A stretch of DNA of 52,334 nucleotides, from positions 1 to 52,334 of the forward strand of contig JAPKHC010000047.1 of NCBI GenBank assembly GCA_026647215.1, written 5' to 3'. The notes under the pieces are model-generated. The model was given only the letters and a program-made list of their open reading frames with translations. It did not search any database and was not told the origin of the DNA. The translations under genes and the position numbers were made by a program. This document shows, piece after piece, positions 1-13,504 of the stretch (positions within the stretch are counted from its first letter, which is position 1; the number at the start of each line of letters is the position of its first letter). The DNA comes from F1-120-MAGs118 sp013360535. GTDB lineage: Bacteria; Planctomycetota; UBA1135; GCA-002686595.

Positions 1-39
1 GGCCACTACATCAACCGAGACTTCGCTAAGCTTGTTCAT
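1..39 (-). CDS. 5' end of an unidentified gene, cut by the window edge
   Basis: An ATG on the minus strand at 39 opens a frame that runs off the window (starts MNKLSEVSVDVVA). An AGGTGA-like ribosome-binding sequence lies just upstream of the ATG. Only 13 codons are visible, so no function can be assigned and the start itself is tentative. It points the same way as the isocitrate dehydrogenase gene upstream of it, with about 120 bases between them in which no clear terminator was seen. Confidence 0.35.
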   Translation of the reverse strand, partial: MNKLSEVSVDVVA

Positions 40-158
40 GGGTCACCTGTAAGGGGTTTGCACCTCGAGTGCGGTACACACGGTCAGCCTATGACCGCGC
101 CCTGGCCAGGTGGCCCCTCTCATCCCATCTCGGTATTTCTGGTTGCCGCGCGAGAGAG

Positions 159-2390
<2,232 letters not shown>

Positions 2391-2489
2391 TTGGGGGTGC
2401 GCTCCGGCGACCTGTTCGCCCCTGGAGCGCAAGCCGCGCACGTTAGCAGAATCGCTCGCGCCGATCAGCGGGCCGAACGCCGCACGCGT

Positions 2490-3096
2490 TCACGTCCGGA
2501 GCACGAACCAGTCGCCCTTGACGCGAACCATGTCGGAGACAGCGGACTGCAGGAACGAGTCGTGCTCGCCCGCCTTCCCGCGCTCCGGTTCGGGCCGCGG
2601 GTCGTGGGTCGATCCCCCACGACCCGATGCGAACGATCGTGCACTCCCCTTCCTTCCAGACTTCCCACGTTTCGGTGGGCTCGCCGGTCTCGACCGCGCG
2701 CTCGAGCTCGGCGCGGTGGCGCGCGAGAAACGCACGATCGGGCAGGCGCAGGCTCCACGAGAGCCCCATGACGAGCAAGGGCAGCGCCGCCACGCTCACG
2801 TAGAACGCGGGCGGCCCCGCGTCGTGACGGTCGCACCTCCACAGTGCCGGCCGCGGCCACTCGACCCACATGCACAACAGGCTCTCGAACAGCCCGAGGA
2901 CGAGGTTGGCGAGGGCGAGCAGCATCACCGCGATCGGCAGCAGCAGCCAACCGCCGCGGATTCCGAGCTCGACGAACGCCGGCACGATCGCGAGCCACAC
3001 GACGGTCAGTCCGGCGCCGCGCGCCAGCGCCAGCGTCGGGTGGAGCAGCCGCCAGCGCGCCGCTTCGGATTTCGCCGCTTCCGTCGTCTCCGTCAT
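2490..3096 (-). CDS. Small membrane protein of unknown function, apparent frameshift
   Basis: From the ATG at 3096 the frame encodes about 160 plausible residues: a short polar N-terminus, hydrophobic segments near residues 25-45, 48-72 and 95-113, then a soluble region ending WKEGECTIVRIGSWG. After that the same frame becomes Arg-rich nonsense up to 2443. Removing one base from the run of five C (plus strand) at 2614-2618 restores a sensible tail (KAGEHDSFLQSAVSDMVRVK, GDWFVLRT) that stops at 2490, giving about 201 residues. The run lies inside a perfect 11-bp hairpin at 2598-2626, a context prone to sequencing error, so a base-calling error is as likely as a real mutation. No family is recognised. 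A TTG two codons further upstream is a less likely start. Confidence 0.6.
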
Positions 3097-3146
3097 GCAC
3101 AAAGCCTGAGAGGCGTGCTCAAGCTAGCGCCGACGTCGCGCGCGCG

Positions 3147-5006
3147 TCAGGGGCGCGAGGTGAACTCGAGGGCGCTCGAGAGGCCGGTCGAGCTCGGCGA
3201 GCTGGGGTCGCGGAACCAGGCCTGGGACCAGAACGACGTTCCGACGGGCGAGGACGCGACGAGCGGAGCGACCGACTGGGCGAGCGTGCCGGAGCAACTG
3301 CCGCTCGTTCCGCCGCTCGTTTGCGCGGGGAAACGCATCAGCGGCGGGACGACGCACAGCGTGCCGCCTTGGAAGGGAGCCGCGACGGCGCCGTTGAAAC
3401 CGACGAAGAAGAGGCCGGAGCGCTGGCCTTCGACCTGCGTCGCGCGCAGCGTGAAGTTGCCGCTCGGCGTGGGCGTGCCACTCGCCGTCAGCGCGGCGAG
3501 GCAGTGGTTCGAGGAGAGCTTCGGAGTGCAGTAGGCGCGCGGGCGCGGCTCGCCCGCGATCAGCCGCAGCGCGAGCGGCGAGTTCGCGAACAACGTGCCA
3601 TCGGCGCGGCGCGAGATCGTCCCGAGCCCGGTCGAGCTGACGTTCGCGCCACTGTGGTACACGCCGAACTCGTTGCTTGTCAGGCGCAGCCAGTAGCGAC
3701 CCGCAGGCAGGTCGACATCGAGACGGCCGTTGACCCAGGCGATGCGATCGGGGTCGAAGCGCAGGTTCATCACGACCGACGCGAGCGGCTGGCTCTCGTC
3801 CGGCATGCCGGCGAGGTTGGGAAAGAGCGTGACCGTGAAGCCGCCGCCGAGGCCGAAATTGGCCGTGAAACCGTCGAGTTCGAGCTCGCCCACGTCCCAG
3901 CCGCCCGCGGGCACGTCGAACGGCGCGAGCACCTCGAACTGCACGCTCGGATTGGGGCCGCCGACGGTCAGGCTCGGCACGCTCGGGTTCGACGGCTGGT
4001 CCAGCAGCACGGGCTGCGTCGGGCACGCGGCCAGCTCGCACTCGTCGGGATACCCGTTGGCGTTGCAGTCGAGCGACGTGCCGTTCGTGAGGTCGAGCGC
4101 ATCGGCGATGCCGTTGCCGTTGCAGTCGGCCACAGGCTGCGGCGGGTTGGGCACGCTCAGGCACAGCCCCGACGGCGAAGGGCCGCTCGTCATCGAGTAG
4201 ATCACGGTCGCGCTCGAGCCATCGAGCTCCGTGCGCACGATCGTGTCGGCGAGGTCGTCGACGATGTAGAGCTTGCGCCCGACGCGGTCGACGAGCAGCG
4301 CGATGAGTCCGGAGCTCTGCACCACCGCCGGCGACGCGTCGTACAGCACGGTGAATTCGCTGCCGTCGAGCCGCGCGCGCCCGACGAAGCCGCTGATCGT
4401 GTCGACGTCGAGCCAGTAGATGTGGCCCGCGGCAACGTCGACTTCGACGTCGCGCACCGAGCTCGTGCCACCGAGGAGCTTGACCCGATTCGAGCCGTCG
4501 AGGTTGATGCGCTGCAGGTCACCGTCGGCGCCGAAATACACGTGCCCGTTCGTGCCGTCGACCGCGATCGCGCTCATCGGCCAGCTCTCGCCGGCCGTGA
4601 ACAGCAACTGCGGCGCCGAACCGTCGAGGTTCGCGCGCCAGACCCGATTGCCCTCGGACCAGTACATCCGGCCCAGACCGTCGAAACGCACCGCGCGGGT
4701 GCTCGACGTCGCGGCGGCCACCGACTGCAGCGCACTGCCGTCGAGGTTGCAGCGCAGGATGTTCTCCGGCGCCGACATTTCCGCGATGTAGAGCTTCTGC
4801 GTGGTCGGTTCGACCGAGAGCCCGACCGGCAGCCATTCGTTGGAAGGCAGCGTGAACAACGTGCGCGGGTTCGAGCCGTCGAGCGCCATCGCGCGCACCG
4901 TGGCGCCGCCGAACTGGTACTCGCAGAAATACAGCTCCGTCTGCGCAGCGGCGAGCGGGGCCAGGAGGGCGAACGTGCAGCAGAGTCCGGCGAGGTGCGA
5001 AAGCAT
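3147..5006 (-). CDS. Secreted beta-propeller protein with YWTD/LDGS-type repeats and shared C-terminal domain
   Basis: The 619-residue protein starts with a signal peptide (MLSHLAGLCCTFALLAPLAAAQ). Residues about 22-300 form repeats with the pattern NLDGS...L, with intervening segments such as GRMYWSEGN and GHIYWLDVD, as in LDL-receptor YWTD beta-propellers. A Ca-binding-like linker follows (DCNGNGIADALDLTNG, DCNANGYPDECE), then a beta-rich region. The last ~120 residues (from YCTPKLSSNHC to LEFTSRP) form a Cys-containing domain also present in the proteins encoded at 37063-38595 and 48537-49508. It is probably extracellular; binding partner unknown. It diverges from the FG-GAP gene with 102 bases between starts. 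The ATG at 5006 is chosen because it begins the signal peptide; the frame upstream is shadow. Confidence 0.85.
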   Translation of the reverse strand: MLSHLAGLCCTFALLAPLAAAQTELYFCEYQFGGATVRAMALDGSNPRTLFTLPSNEWLPVGLSVEPTTQKLYIAEMSAPENILRCNLDGSALQSVAAATSSTRAVRFDGLGRMYWSEGNRVWRANLDGSAPQLLFTAGESWPMSAIAVDGTNGHVYFGADGDLQRINLDGSNRVKLLGGTSSVRDVEVDVAAGHIYWLDVDTISGFVGRARLDGSEFTVLYDASPAVVQSSGLIALLVDRVGRKLYIVDDLADTIVRTELDGSSATVIYSMTSGPSPSGLCLSVPNPPQPVADCNGNGIADALDLTNGTSLDCNANGYPDECELAACPTQPVLLDQPSNPSVPSLTVGGPNPSVQFEVLAPFDVPAGGWDVGELELDGFTANFGLGGGFTVTLFPNLAGMPDESQPLASVVMNLRFDPDRIAWVNGRLDVDLPAGRYWLRLTSNEFGVYHSGANVSSTGLGTISRRADGTLFANSPLALRLIAGEPRPRAYCTPKLSSNHCLAALTASGTPTPSGNFTLRATQVEGQRSGLFFVGFNGAVAAPFQGGTLCVVPPLMRFPAQTSGGTSGSCSGTLAQSVAPLVASSPVGTSFWSQAWFRDPSSPSSTGLSSALEFTSRP

Positions 5007-5108
5007 CGGTGTGGGGTGTCCAGGGACCCAGCGTACTCGCAAACGGAAGCTAGGATGGGCGCGCCCGCGCGACTTCCGCGCCGGCAGCCGTCCAGAAGGA
5101 GGACCGTG

Positions 5109-6407
5109 ATGCTCTTCGGCACGCTCGGATTCGTTCTCGCCGCTTCGCTCGCGCAGCAACCGACCCCAGTCTTCGGCACGCCGGAGCGGGTTCAGGCCGG
5201 AGCGTTGCTCGCCGGCATCGGACGGCGCTATCCGTCGCCCGTGATGCAGGACGTCGACGGTGACGGGCTCGCGGATCTGGTGCTCGGCGACCTGTACGGC
5301 GCGGTCACCGTCTCGAAGCGGCTCGCGGGCGAAGGGCCGCCTCGTTTCGGTCCGGAAGAGCCGCTCCTCGCGAGCGACGGCACGGAGCTCGTCTTCAACA
5401 ACTGGTGATGCATCGGCATGAGTCCACAGTTCGTGGACTTCGACGCCGATGGCCAGCTCGACCTGCTCGCCGGATCGTTCGGCGGCGCGCCGTACATCGC
5501 GCGTGGGAGCGCGAAGGGCTTCGGGGCTCCCGAGTACCTGCGCGACAGCAAGGGGGAGCGGCTGGGTCTCAACATGTACTGGGACCACGACGAAGGGCAC
5601 TGGACCACCGCGACGAAGTGGAATGAGCCCGGCCAGAAGCCGCCCGAAGGACAAGGCACTTCCGTGTTCGCCGTCGACTGGGACGCGGACGGCGATCTCG
5701 ATGTGCTGCTCGGCGACTACAGTGCGGGCCGCATCTACCTGCGAACCAACGAAGGCACGGCGAAGGAGCCGCGCCTCTCGACGTTCAACGTGCCGATTCG
5801 CCACGCGGGCCAGCCGCTCGTGGTCCCCGGCAACGTCGCGACGGTGCGCGTGGTGCAGTGGGACGGTGACGGCCTGTTCGACCTGCTCGTCGGAAGCGTC
5901 GGTCACGGGGACGACGGCGCGGTCTACGTCTACCGCAACATCGGCAAGGTCGGTGCACCCGACTTCGATGCGCCGTTCGTGCTGCTCGCGCCGGCGAGCG
6001 CTCCGCTCACCGACGTCTCACGGCCCAGCCACGGCCTCTATCCCGATCTCTGCGATCTCGACGGCGACGGCGATCTCGACCTGCTCGTCGGCGGCTCGAC
6101 GAACCTGAACCTGCCCGAACGCGAGCTCTCGGTTGCGGAGAAGGAGCAGTACCTCACGCAGCGGAACCGGCGCGATGCCGCGAAGGAAGCGACGGCCGCG
6201 CTGCGCGCCGAGATCGACGCTGCCGTCAAGGACCTGCCCGAGGAGGAGGCCAAGTTGCGGCGCAAGGCGCTCGAACGCGAGTTCGCACCGCGCTTCCGGG
6301 ATGGCGCGCGTCGACGAGCGATGGCGGAAATCTCGCTCGCCGCGATCACGTTCGAGCCGAAGCAGTACCACGCCGTGTTCGTCGTGCTCAACGAGTCGAA
6401 ACGCTGA
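5109..6407 (+). CDS. Secreted FG-GAP/VCBS repeat protein with in-frame UGA, candidate selenoprotein
   Basis: Read through a TGA at 5406-5408, this is one 432-residue protein. A strong ribosome-binding sequence AAGGAGGA sits 5 bases before the ATG at 5109, and a signal peptide follows (LFGTLGFVLAASLAQQ). FG-GAP/VCBS repeats with Ca-binding DxDGDG cores occur on both sides of the TGA (DVDGDGLADLVLGD before; DFDADGQLDLLAGS, DWDADGDLDVLLGD, DLDGDGDLDLLVGG after). The two halves are in the same frame. The TGA codon would be residue 100 and is followed directly by a Cys codon (W-U-C). A 7-bp stem with a 5-base loop begins 12 bases after it, as expected of a bacterial SECIS. If UGA is not recoded, the second half (from ATG 5418) has no signal peptide. 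The C-terminal ~100 residues are charged and helical. A nonsense mutation is the alternative. Confidence 0.75.
5421..5439 (+). promoter_or_regulatory. SECIS-like stem-loop just after in-frame UGA
   Basis: AGTCCAC (5421-5427) pairs perfectly with GTGGACT (5433-5439) around the loop AGTTC, and a G-U pair can extend it by one. The loop begins 19 bases after the UGA at 5406-5408 and has G in its second position. This fits the published bacterial SECIS model (apical loop roughly 16-37 bases after UGA, a G among the first two loop bases). The hairpin lies in coding sequence, so chance pairing is possible. Confidence 0.6.
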
Positions 6408-6410
6408 CGC

Positions 6411-7040
6411 CTACTCCCGGTGGCGCGCGAGCAACTGCACCGGGCGTGCACGCTCTCGCGCCAGCGGAACGTGAAAGCGCCGCGCGAGCTCATCCGCGGC
6501 CACCATCGCGTCGACGAGCACGTTCTCGGGCACTTCGGCCTCGGCGCGCACGAACGCGTCGATCAGCGCCGCTCGATCCGCCTCCGAGAAGAGCGACTCG
6601 GCGAGCGGGAAGAGCACGTTGTCCTCTTTCAGGATGTGCGCGCGCAGGAGCGCGATCGCGGCCTCGGCGACACGATGGAAGGCACCAGCGGCGCGTGGGG
6701 CGGCCATGCGCGCGGCGGTGACGGAGTCCTGCATGGACTCGAGCGCGCGGTGCAGCTCGGCGTGGTCCTCGAGCGCGGCGGCGACCGGTCCGGCGACCCG
6801 CGGAAGTCCGCGGCGCTCGGCGAGCGCGTAGAGCAAGGCCTCCTCGCGCGAGTGGTGAAACCGGTCGGCGAGGGTCCAGAGCGCGTCGAGCGTGTCCTCG
6901 GCCGCGACGATGTCGAGGCGGCCGGTGTCGCGCGCAGCGTGCGAGAGGATCTCGAGGCAGTCGAGCACCTGCTCGATCAGGCGGTGCTCGAACGAAAGGA
7001 TCTCCGTGGGACGCAGGGCCAGAGGGGCTGTCGTATCCAT
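6411..7040 (-). CDS. Hemerythrin-like HHE domain protein
   Basis: The 209-residue protein is mainly alpha-helical with the histidine and acidic residues of the hemerythrin HHE cation-binding family: H19 in SFEHRLIEQVL, H62/H63 and E66 in FHHSREEALL, H93/H97 in EDHAELHRAL, and H135/E139 in LLRAHILKEDNVLFPLAE. These would hold a diiron site that binds O2 or NO. No signal peptide is present, so it is cytoplasmic. A GGGAG sequence lies 9 bases upstream of the ATG. It ends only three bases from the convergent FG-GAP gene and diverges from pyruvate:ferredoxin oxidoreductase, an O2-sensitive enzyme. A role in O2 or NO detection or protection is plausible but inferred from family and position. Confidence 0.88.
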   Translation of the reverse strand: MDTTAPLALRPTEILSFEHRLIEQVLDCLEILSHAARDTGRLDIVAAEDTLDALWTLADRFHHSREEALLYALAERRGLPRVAGPVAAALEDHAELHRALESMQDSVTAARMAAPRAAGAFHRVAEAAIALLRAHILKEDNVLFPLAESLFSEADRAALIDAFVRAEAEVPENVLVDAMVAADELARRFHVPLARERARPVQLLARHRE

Positions 7041-7119
7041 CGAGGCGCTCCCTTGCGGGCGCGGCCGCGCTCCGCAGGATCATTCGAACCCTGCGCCGAG
7101 GACGCGGCGACGGGGGCCT

Positions 7120-7161
7120 AGTGCGGCGTTCTGCGCGCCGAAAGGCGCAGTTCTACGCACT
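7120..7161. promoter_or_regulatory. Nested inverted repeat between divergent genes
   Basis: Outer arms AGTGCG (7120-7125) and CGCACT (7156-7161) enclose inner arms CTGCGC (7131-7136) and GCGCAG (7145-7150), with 5-base internal loops on each side and an 8-base apical loop. It sits between the hemerythrin-like gene and the pyruvate:ferredoxin oxidoreductase gene, so it may be an operator or a leader-RNA structure for the latter. No matching regulator family is recognised. Confidence 0.4.
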
Positions 7162-7258
7162 GGGACGAAGCCAAGCTGCGCGCCCCTACCCCGATGATGC
7201 GTAGGCGACGACACCGGCCCGGCCGGGGCCGCCGCAGACCCTTCGGAAGGACCTGAAC

Positions 7259-10822
<3,564 letters not shown>

Positions 10823-10835
10823 GCAAGGGACGCAC

Positions 10836-11831
10836 ATGGATCTCACCACGAACTACCTCGGGCTCCGCCTCCCCCACCCGCTCGTCGCCGGCGCTTCGCC
10901 GCTGGTCGATGACCTCGAGCTCGTGCAGCGTGTCGCCGACGCCGGCGCGTCGGCGATCGTGATGCACTCGCTGTTCGAGGAGCAGATCCGCGGCGAGGCG
11001 CTCGCACGCGAGCGTTTCCACGACGTGCACGCGCTCTCGCACGCCGAGGCGCCGAGCTACCTGCCCGCGAGCGACGAGTTCCGGCTCGGGCCCGACGAGT
11101 ACCTCGAGCAGATCCGCCGCATCCGCCGGCGGGTGCCGATCCCCGTGATCGCGTCGCTCAACGGCACGACGGAAGGCTCGTGGCTCGCCTACGCGCGCTC
11201 GACGCAGGAGGCCGGCGCCAACGCGCTCGAGCTCAACCTGTACGAGCTCGTCACCTCGATCGACGTGAGCGCCGACGACGTCGAGCGCCGCTCGCTCGAC
11301 GTGGTGCGCGCGGTGCGCAAGAGCGTGACGATTCCCGTCGCGGTGAAGCTCTCGCCGTTCTACACGTCGCTGCCGCGCTTCGCGTCGCAGCTCGTGGCCT
11401 CCGGCGCCGACGGCATCGTGCTGTTCAACCGCTTCTATCAGGCCGACATCGACGCGGACGCGCTCGAGGTCGTGCGTTCGCTGCGGCTCTCGGAGCCTGG
11501 CGAGCTCCTGCTGCGCCTGCGCTGGCTAGCGATCCTCTCCGCCCAAGTGCGCACCTCGTACGCGGTGTCCGGTGGCGTGCATTCCGGCCTCGACGCGGTG
11601 AAGGCCGTGATGGCCGGCGCCGACTGCGTGCAGGTCGTGAGCGCGCTGCTGCGCCACGGGCCGGAGCGCATGGGAACACTCTTGAGCGAGCTGCGCGAGT
11701 GGCTCGAGCAGCACGAGTACGACTCGCTGGAGCAGGCGCGCGGCAGCATGAACCTCAAGCGCTGCCCCGATCCGCGGGGCTTCGAGCGCGCGAACTACGT
11801 CCAAGTGCTGCAGAGCTGGCGCTTCGAGTGA
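10836..11831 (+). CDS. Dihydroorotate dehydrogenase-like protein
   Basis: A 331-residue TIM-barrel flavoprotein of the DHOD-like group. Recognisable stretches are LGLRLPHPLVAGASPL at the N-terminus, PVIASLNGTT, NALELNLYEL, VAVKLSPFY, GADGIVLFNRFYQ and AVSGGVHSGLDAVKAVMAGADCVQVVSALL. No signal peptide is present, so it is cytoplasmic. Such proteins often sit next to pyruvate:ferredoxin oxidoreductase in anaerobes, as here. It lacks neighbouring pyrimidine genes, so a true pyrD role is not established; a redox role linked to the upstream enzyme is possible. The start ATG is 13 bases after the upstream stop. Confidence 0.9.
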   Translation: MDLTTNYLGLRLPHPLVAGASPLVDDLELVQRVADAGASAIVMHSLFEEQIRGEALARERFHDVHALSHAEAPSYLPASDEFRLGPDEYLEQIRRIRRRVPIPVIASLNGTTEGSWLAYARSTQEAGANALELNLYELVTSIDVSADDVERRSLDVVRAVRKSVTIPVAVKLSPFYTSLPRFASQLVASGADGIVLFNRFYQADIDADALEVVRSLRLSEPGELLLRLRWLAILSAQVRTSYAVSGGVHSGLDAVKAVMAGADCVQVVSALLRHGPERMGTLLSELREWLEQHEYDSLEQARGSMNLKRCPDPRGFERANYVQVLQSWRFE

Positions 11832-11880
11832 ACGCGTGAACCCGTGTCCCGCGCGGGGATTGGGTCGATCGCCCGCGCGC

Positions 11881-11894
11881 GGCACGTCGGTTGC
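11881..11894 (+). promoter_or_regulatory. Sigma-54-type promoter (-24/-12)
   Basis: GGCACG-TCGG-TTGC matches the invariant core of the sigma-54 consensus (GGCACG-N4-TTGC) at every fixed position. The predicted transcription start is about 11906, giving a leader of about 130 bases before the tetraheme cytochrome gene at 12038. A similar element precedes the operon starting at 27471, and an NtrC-type activator is encoded at 33580-34998. Confidence 0.7.
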
Positions 11895-11940
11895 GGAGTT
11901 TCCCGCAGACCGTCTCCACGGTCCTGCGAGGGCAGGTGGG

Positions 11941-11977
11941 GCGCGGAAAATCCCACGAAACGGTGATTTTCCCGCGC
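11941..11977 (+). promoter_or_regulatory. Long stem-loop in the leader of the tetraheme operon
   Basis: GCGCGGAAAATC (11941-11952) pairs with GATTTT-C-CCGCGC (11965-11977), a 12-bp stem with one bulged C and a 12-base loop. There is no T run after it, so it is unlikely to be a simple intrinsic terminator. It lies downstream of the sigma-54-type promoter, so it may act in the leader RNA or be an inverted-repeat protein site. Confidence 0.45.
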
Positions 11978-12037
11978 TCACCGGGCCCCCGCGCTGCTGA
12001 ACCCGCCCTGAGGAGACCCACCAAGGTCATCTCCAAC

Positions 12038-12601
12038 ATGCACAACCATCCGCTTCCCCGCTGGCTGGCCGCGTTCGCCCTCGCGGCCCTGCCCCTCGCC
12101 GGCTGCGATGCGCACGAACACGAGGAGGACTTCCCCTCGTCCGTCGGCGCGGCTCCGGCGGCGAACCTCTCCCCGCAGGGAATCCACGTGCCGCCGCCGC
12201 CTTTCACCGACGGCGTGTTCCCGTGCTCGGACTGCCACGACCCGGAGATGCTGCTGCCCAACCCGCGGCGCCGGAAGCTCGAGATGGCGCACCAGGAGAT
12301 CGAGCTCAAGCACGACGCCGAGCACCGCTGGTGCCTCGACTGCCACGACGCCAACAACCGCGACCAGCTGCACCTCGCGAGCGGCGAGCTCGTCCCGTTC
12401 GAGGAGTCGTACCGGCTGTGCGGCCAGTGCCACGGCGACAAGTACCGCGACTGGCGCGCCGGCGTGCACGGGCGCCGCACCGGCAAGTGGGACGGCGACA
12501 AGGAGTACCTGCTCTGCGTCCACTGCCACAACTCGCACGCGCCCCATTTCGCCCCGATCGCCCCCATGCCGGCGCCCAAGCGCCCTGTGAGAACGCCGTG
12601 A
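12038..12601 (+). CDS. Tetraheme c-type cytochrome lipoprotein
   Basis: The 187-residue protein has a lipoprotein signal peptide (WLAAFALAALPLAGC, lipobox LAGC). It has four CXXCH heme sites (CSDCH, CLDCH, CGQCH, CVHCH), so it would be a membrane-anchored periplasmic tetraheme protein. It overlaps the next gene by four bases (GTGA), so translation is coupled to the 4Fe-4S and NrfD subunits. In such modules the cytochrome exchanges electrons with periplasmic partners while NrfD handles quinone. No other start codon exists between the ATG at 12038 and the AGGAG at about 12010, which is rather far, so initiation may be weak. Confidence 0.9.
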   Translation: MHNHPLPRWLAAFALAALPLAGCDAHEHEEDFPSSVGAAPAANLSPQGIHVPPPPFTDGVFPCSDCHDPEMLLPNPRRRKLEMAHQEIELKHDAEHRWCLDCHDANNRDQLHLASGELVPFEESYRLCGQCHGDKYRDWRAGVHGRRTGKWDGDKEYLLCVHCHNSHAPHFAPIAPMPAPKRPVRTP

Positions 12602-13488
12602 CCGACACCACCGTCTCCCGCCGGGACCTGCTCTGCACCATCGCCGGTTGCGCCGCGGCGGCCTCCGTCGCCGGGTGCACCGAGCCGACCCACACCGACT
12701 TCTTCCGCAGCCACCTGCACGAGCTCGAACCCGACGAGGTCAAGGCGCTGCTCGCCGATCTCGAGCAGGAGTACAGCGCGAAGTACGGCAAGGAAGTCAC
12801 GGTCGGCATGACCGAGGCGCGGCCGGGCGTGAGCTTCGCCTACGCGCTCGACCTGTCGCGCTGCATCGGCTGCCGCCGCTGCGTGCACGCTTGCGTCAAG
12901 GAGAACAACCTGAGCCGCGAGCCCGAGGTCCAGTGGATCCGCGTGCTCGAGATGGACAAGGAGAAGGGCGTCGACCTGCACCACGCCAACGCCTACTACG
13001 ACGCCGAGACCGTGCCGCGCCCGGGGCACTTCTACATGCCGGTGGCGTGCCAGCACTGCCGCAACGCGCCGTGCGTGAAGTCCTGTCCGGTCGGCGCGAC
13101 GTGGCAGGAGCCCGACGGCATCGTCGCGATCGACTACGACTGGTGCATCGGCTGCCGCTGCTGCATGGCGTCCTGCCCCTACGGCGCGCGGCACTTCAAC
13201 TGGGCCGAGCCCGAGCTGCCGGCGGAGGAGCTCAACCCCAAGACGCACTACCTCGGCAACCGGCCGCGCCCCAAGGGCGTGGTCGAGAAGTGCACGTGGT
13301 GCATCCACCGCACGCGCGAGGGCCTGTATCCGGCCTGCGTCGAGGTGTGCCCGGTCGGCGCGCGCAAGTTCGGCGACCTGAACGACCCGGCGAGCGAGAT
13401 CCGCTACGTGCTCGAGAACAAGCGCGTGTTCGTGCTCAAGAGCGAGCTCAACACCCGCCCGCGCTTCTACTACTTCTACGGCGTCTAG
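12598..13488 (+). CDS. Periplasmic four-cluster 4Fe-4S electron-transfer subunit (NrfC/HybA-like)
   Basis: The 296-residue protein begins with a twin-arginine-type leader (SRRDLLCTIAGCAAAASVAGC) that also contains a lipobox. It has the Cys sets expected for four [4Fe-4S] clusters: CIGCRRCVHACVKE, CQHCRNAPCVKSCPVGA, CIGCRCCMASCPYGARHF and, further on, CTWCIHR with CVEVCPVGARKFGD. It would carry electrons between the tetraheme lipoprotein and the NrfD membrane subunit. The GTG start overlaps the upstream stop by four bases, and no better start exists for the Tat leader. No molybdopterin catalytic subunit is encoded nearby, so the module looks like an electron-transfer unit, not an oxidoreductase for a small substrate. 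Confidence 0.92.
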   Translation: MTDTTVSRRDLLCTIAGCAAAASVAGCTEPTHTDFFRSHLHELEPDEVKALLADLEQEYSAKYGKEVTVGMTEARPGVSFAYALDLSRCIGCRRCVHACVKENNLSREPEVQWIRVLEMDKEKGVDLHHANAYYDAETVPRPGHFYMPVACQHCRNAPCVKSCPVGATWQEPDGIVAIDYDWCIGCRCCMASCPYGARHFNWAEPELPAEELNPKTHYLGNRPRPKGVVEKCTWCIHRTREGLYPACVEVCPVGARKFGDLNDPASEIRYVLENKRVFVLKSELNTRPRFYYFYGV

Positions 13489-13504
13489 TCCGGAGCCCGA
13501 ACCC

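Noticed and set aside
5406..5408. UGA read as Trp throughout the genome (altered code)
   Set aside because: Many genes here end at TGA where the protein ends naturally, for example the 280-residue membrane protein's neighbours and the Rieske gene, and only two genes show in-frame TGA.
5418..6407. A separate gene starting at ATG 5418
   Set aside because: It has no ribosome-binding sequence or signal peptide and begins in the middle of a repeat; the upstream half in the same frame supplies both.
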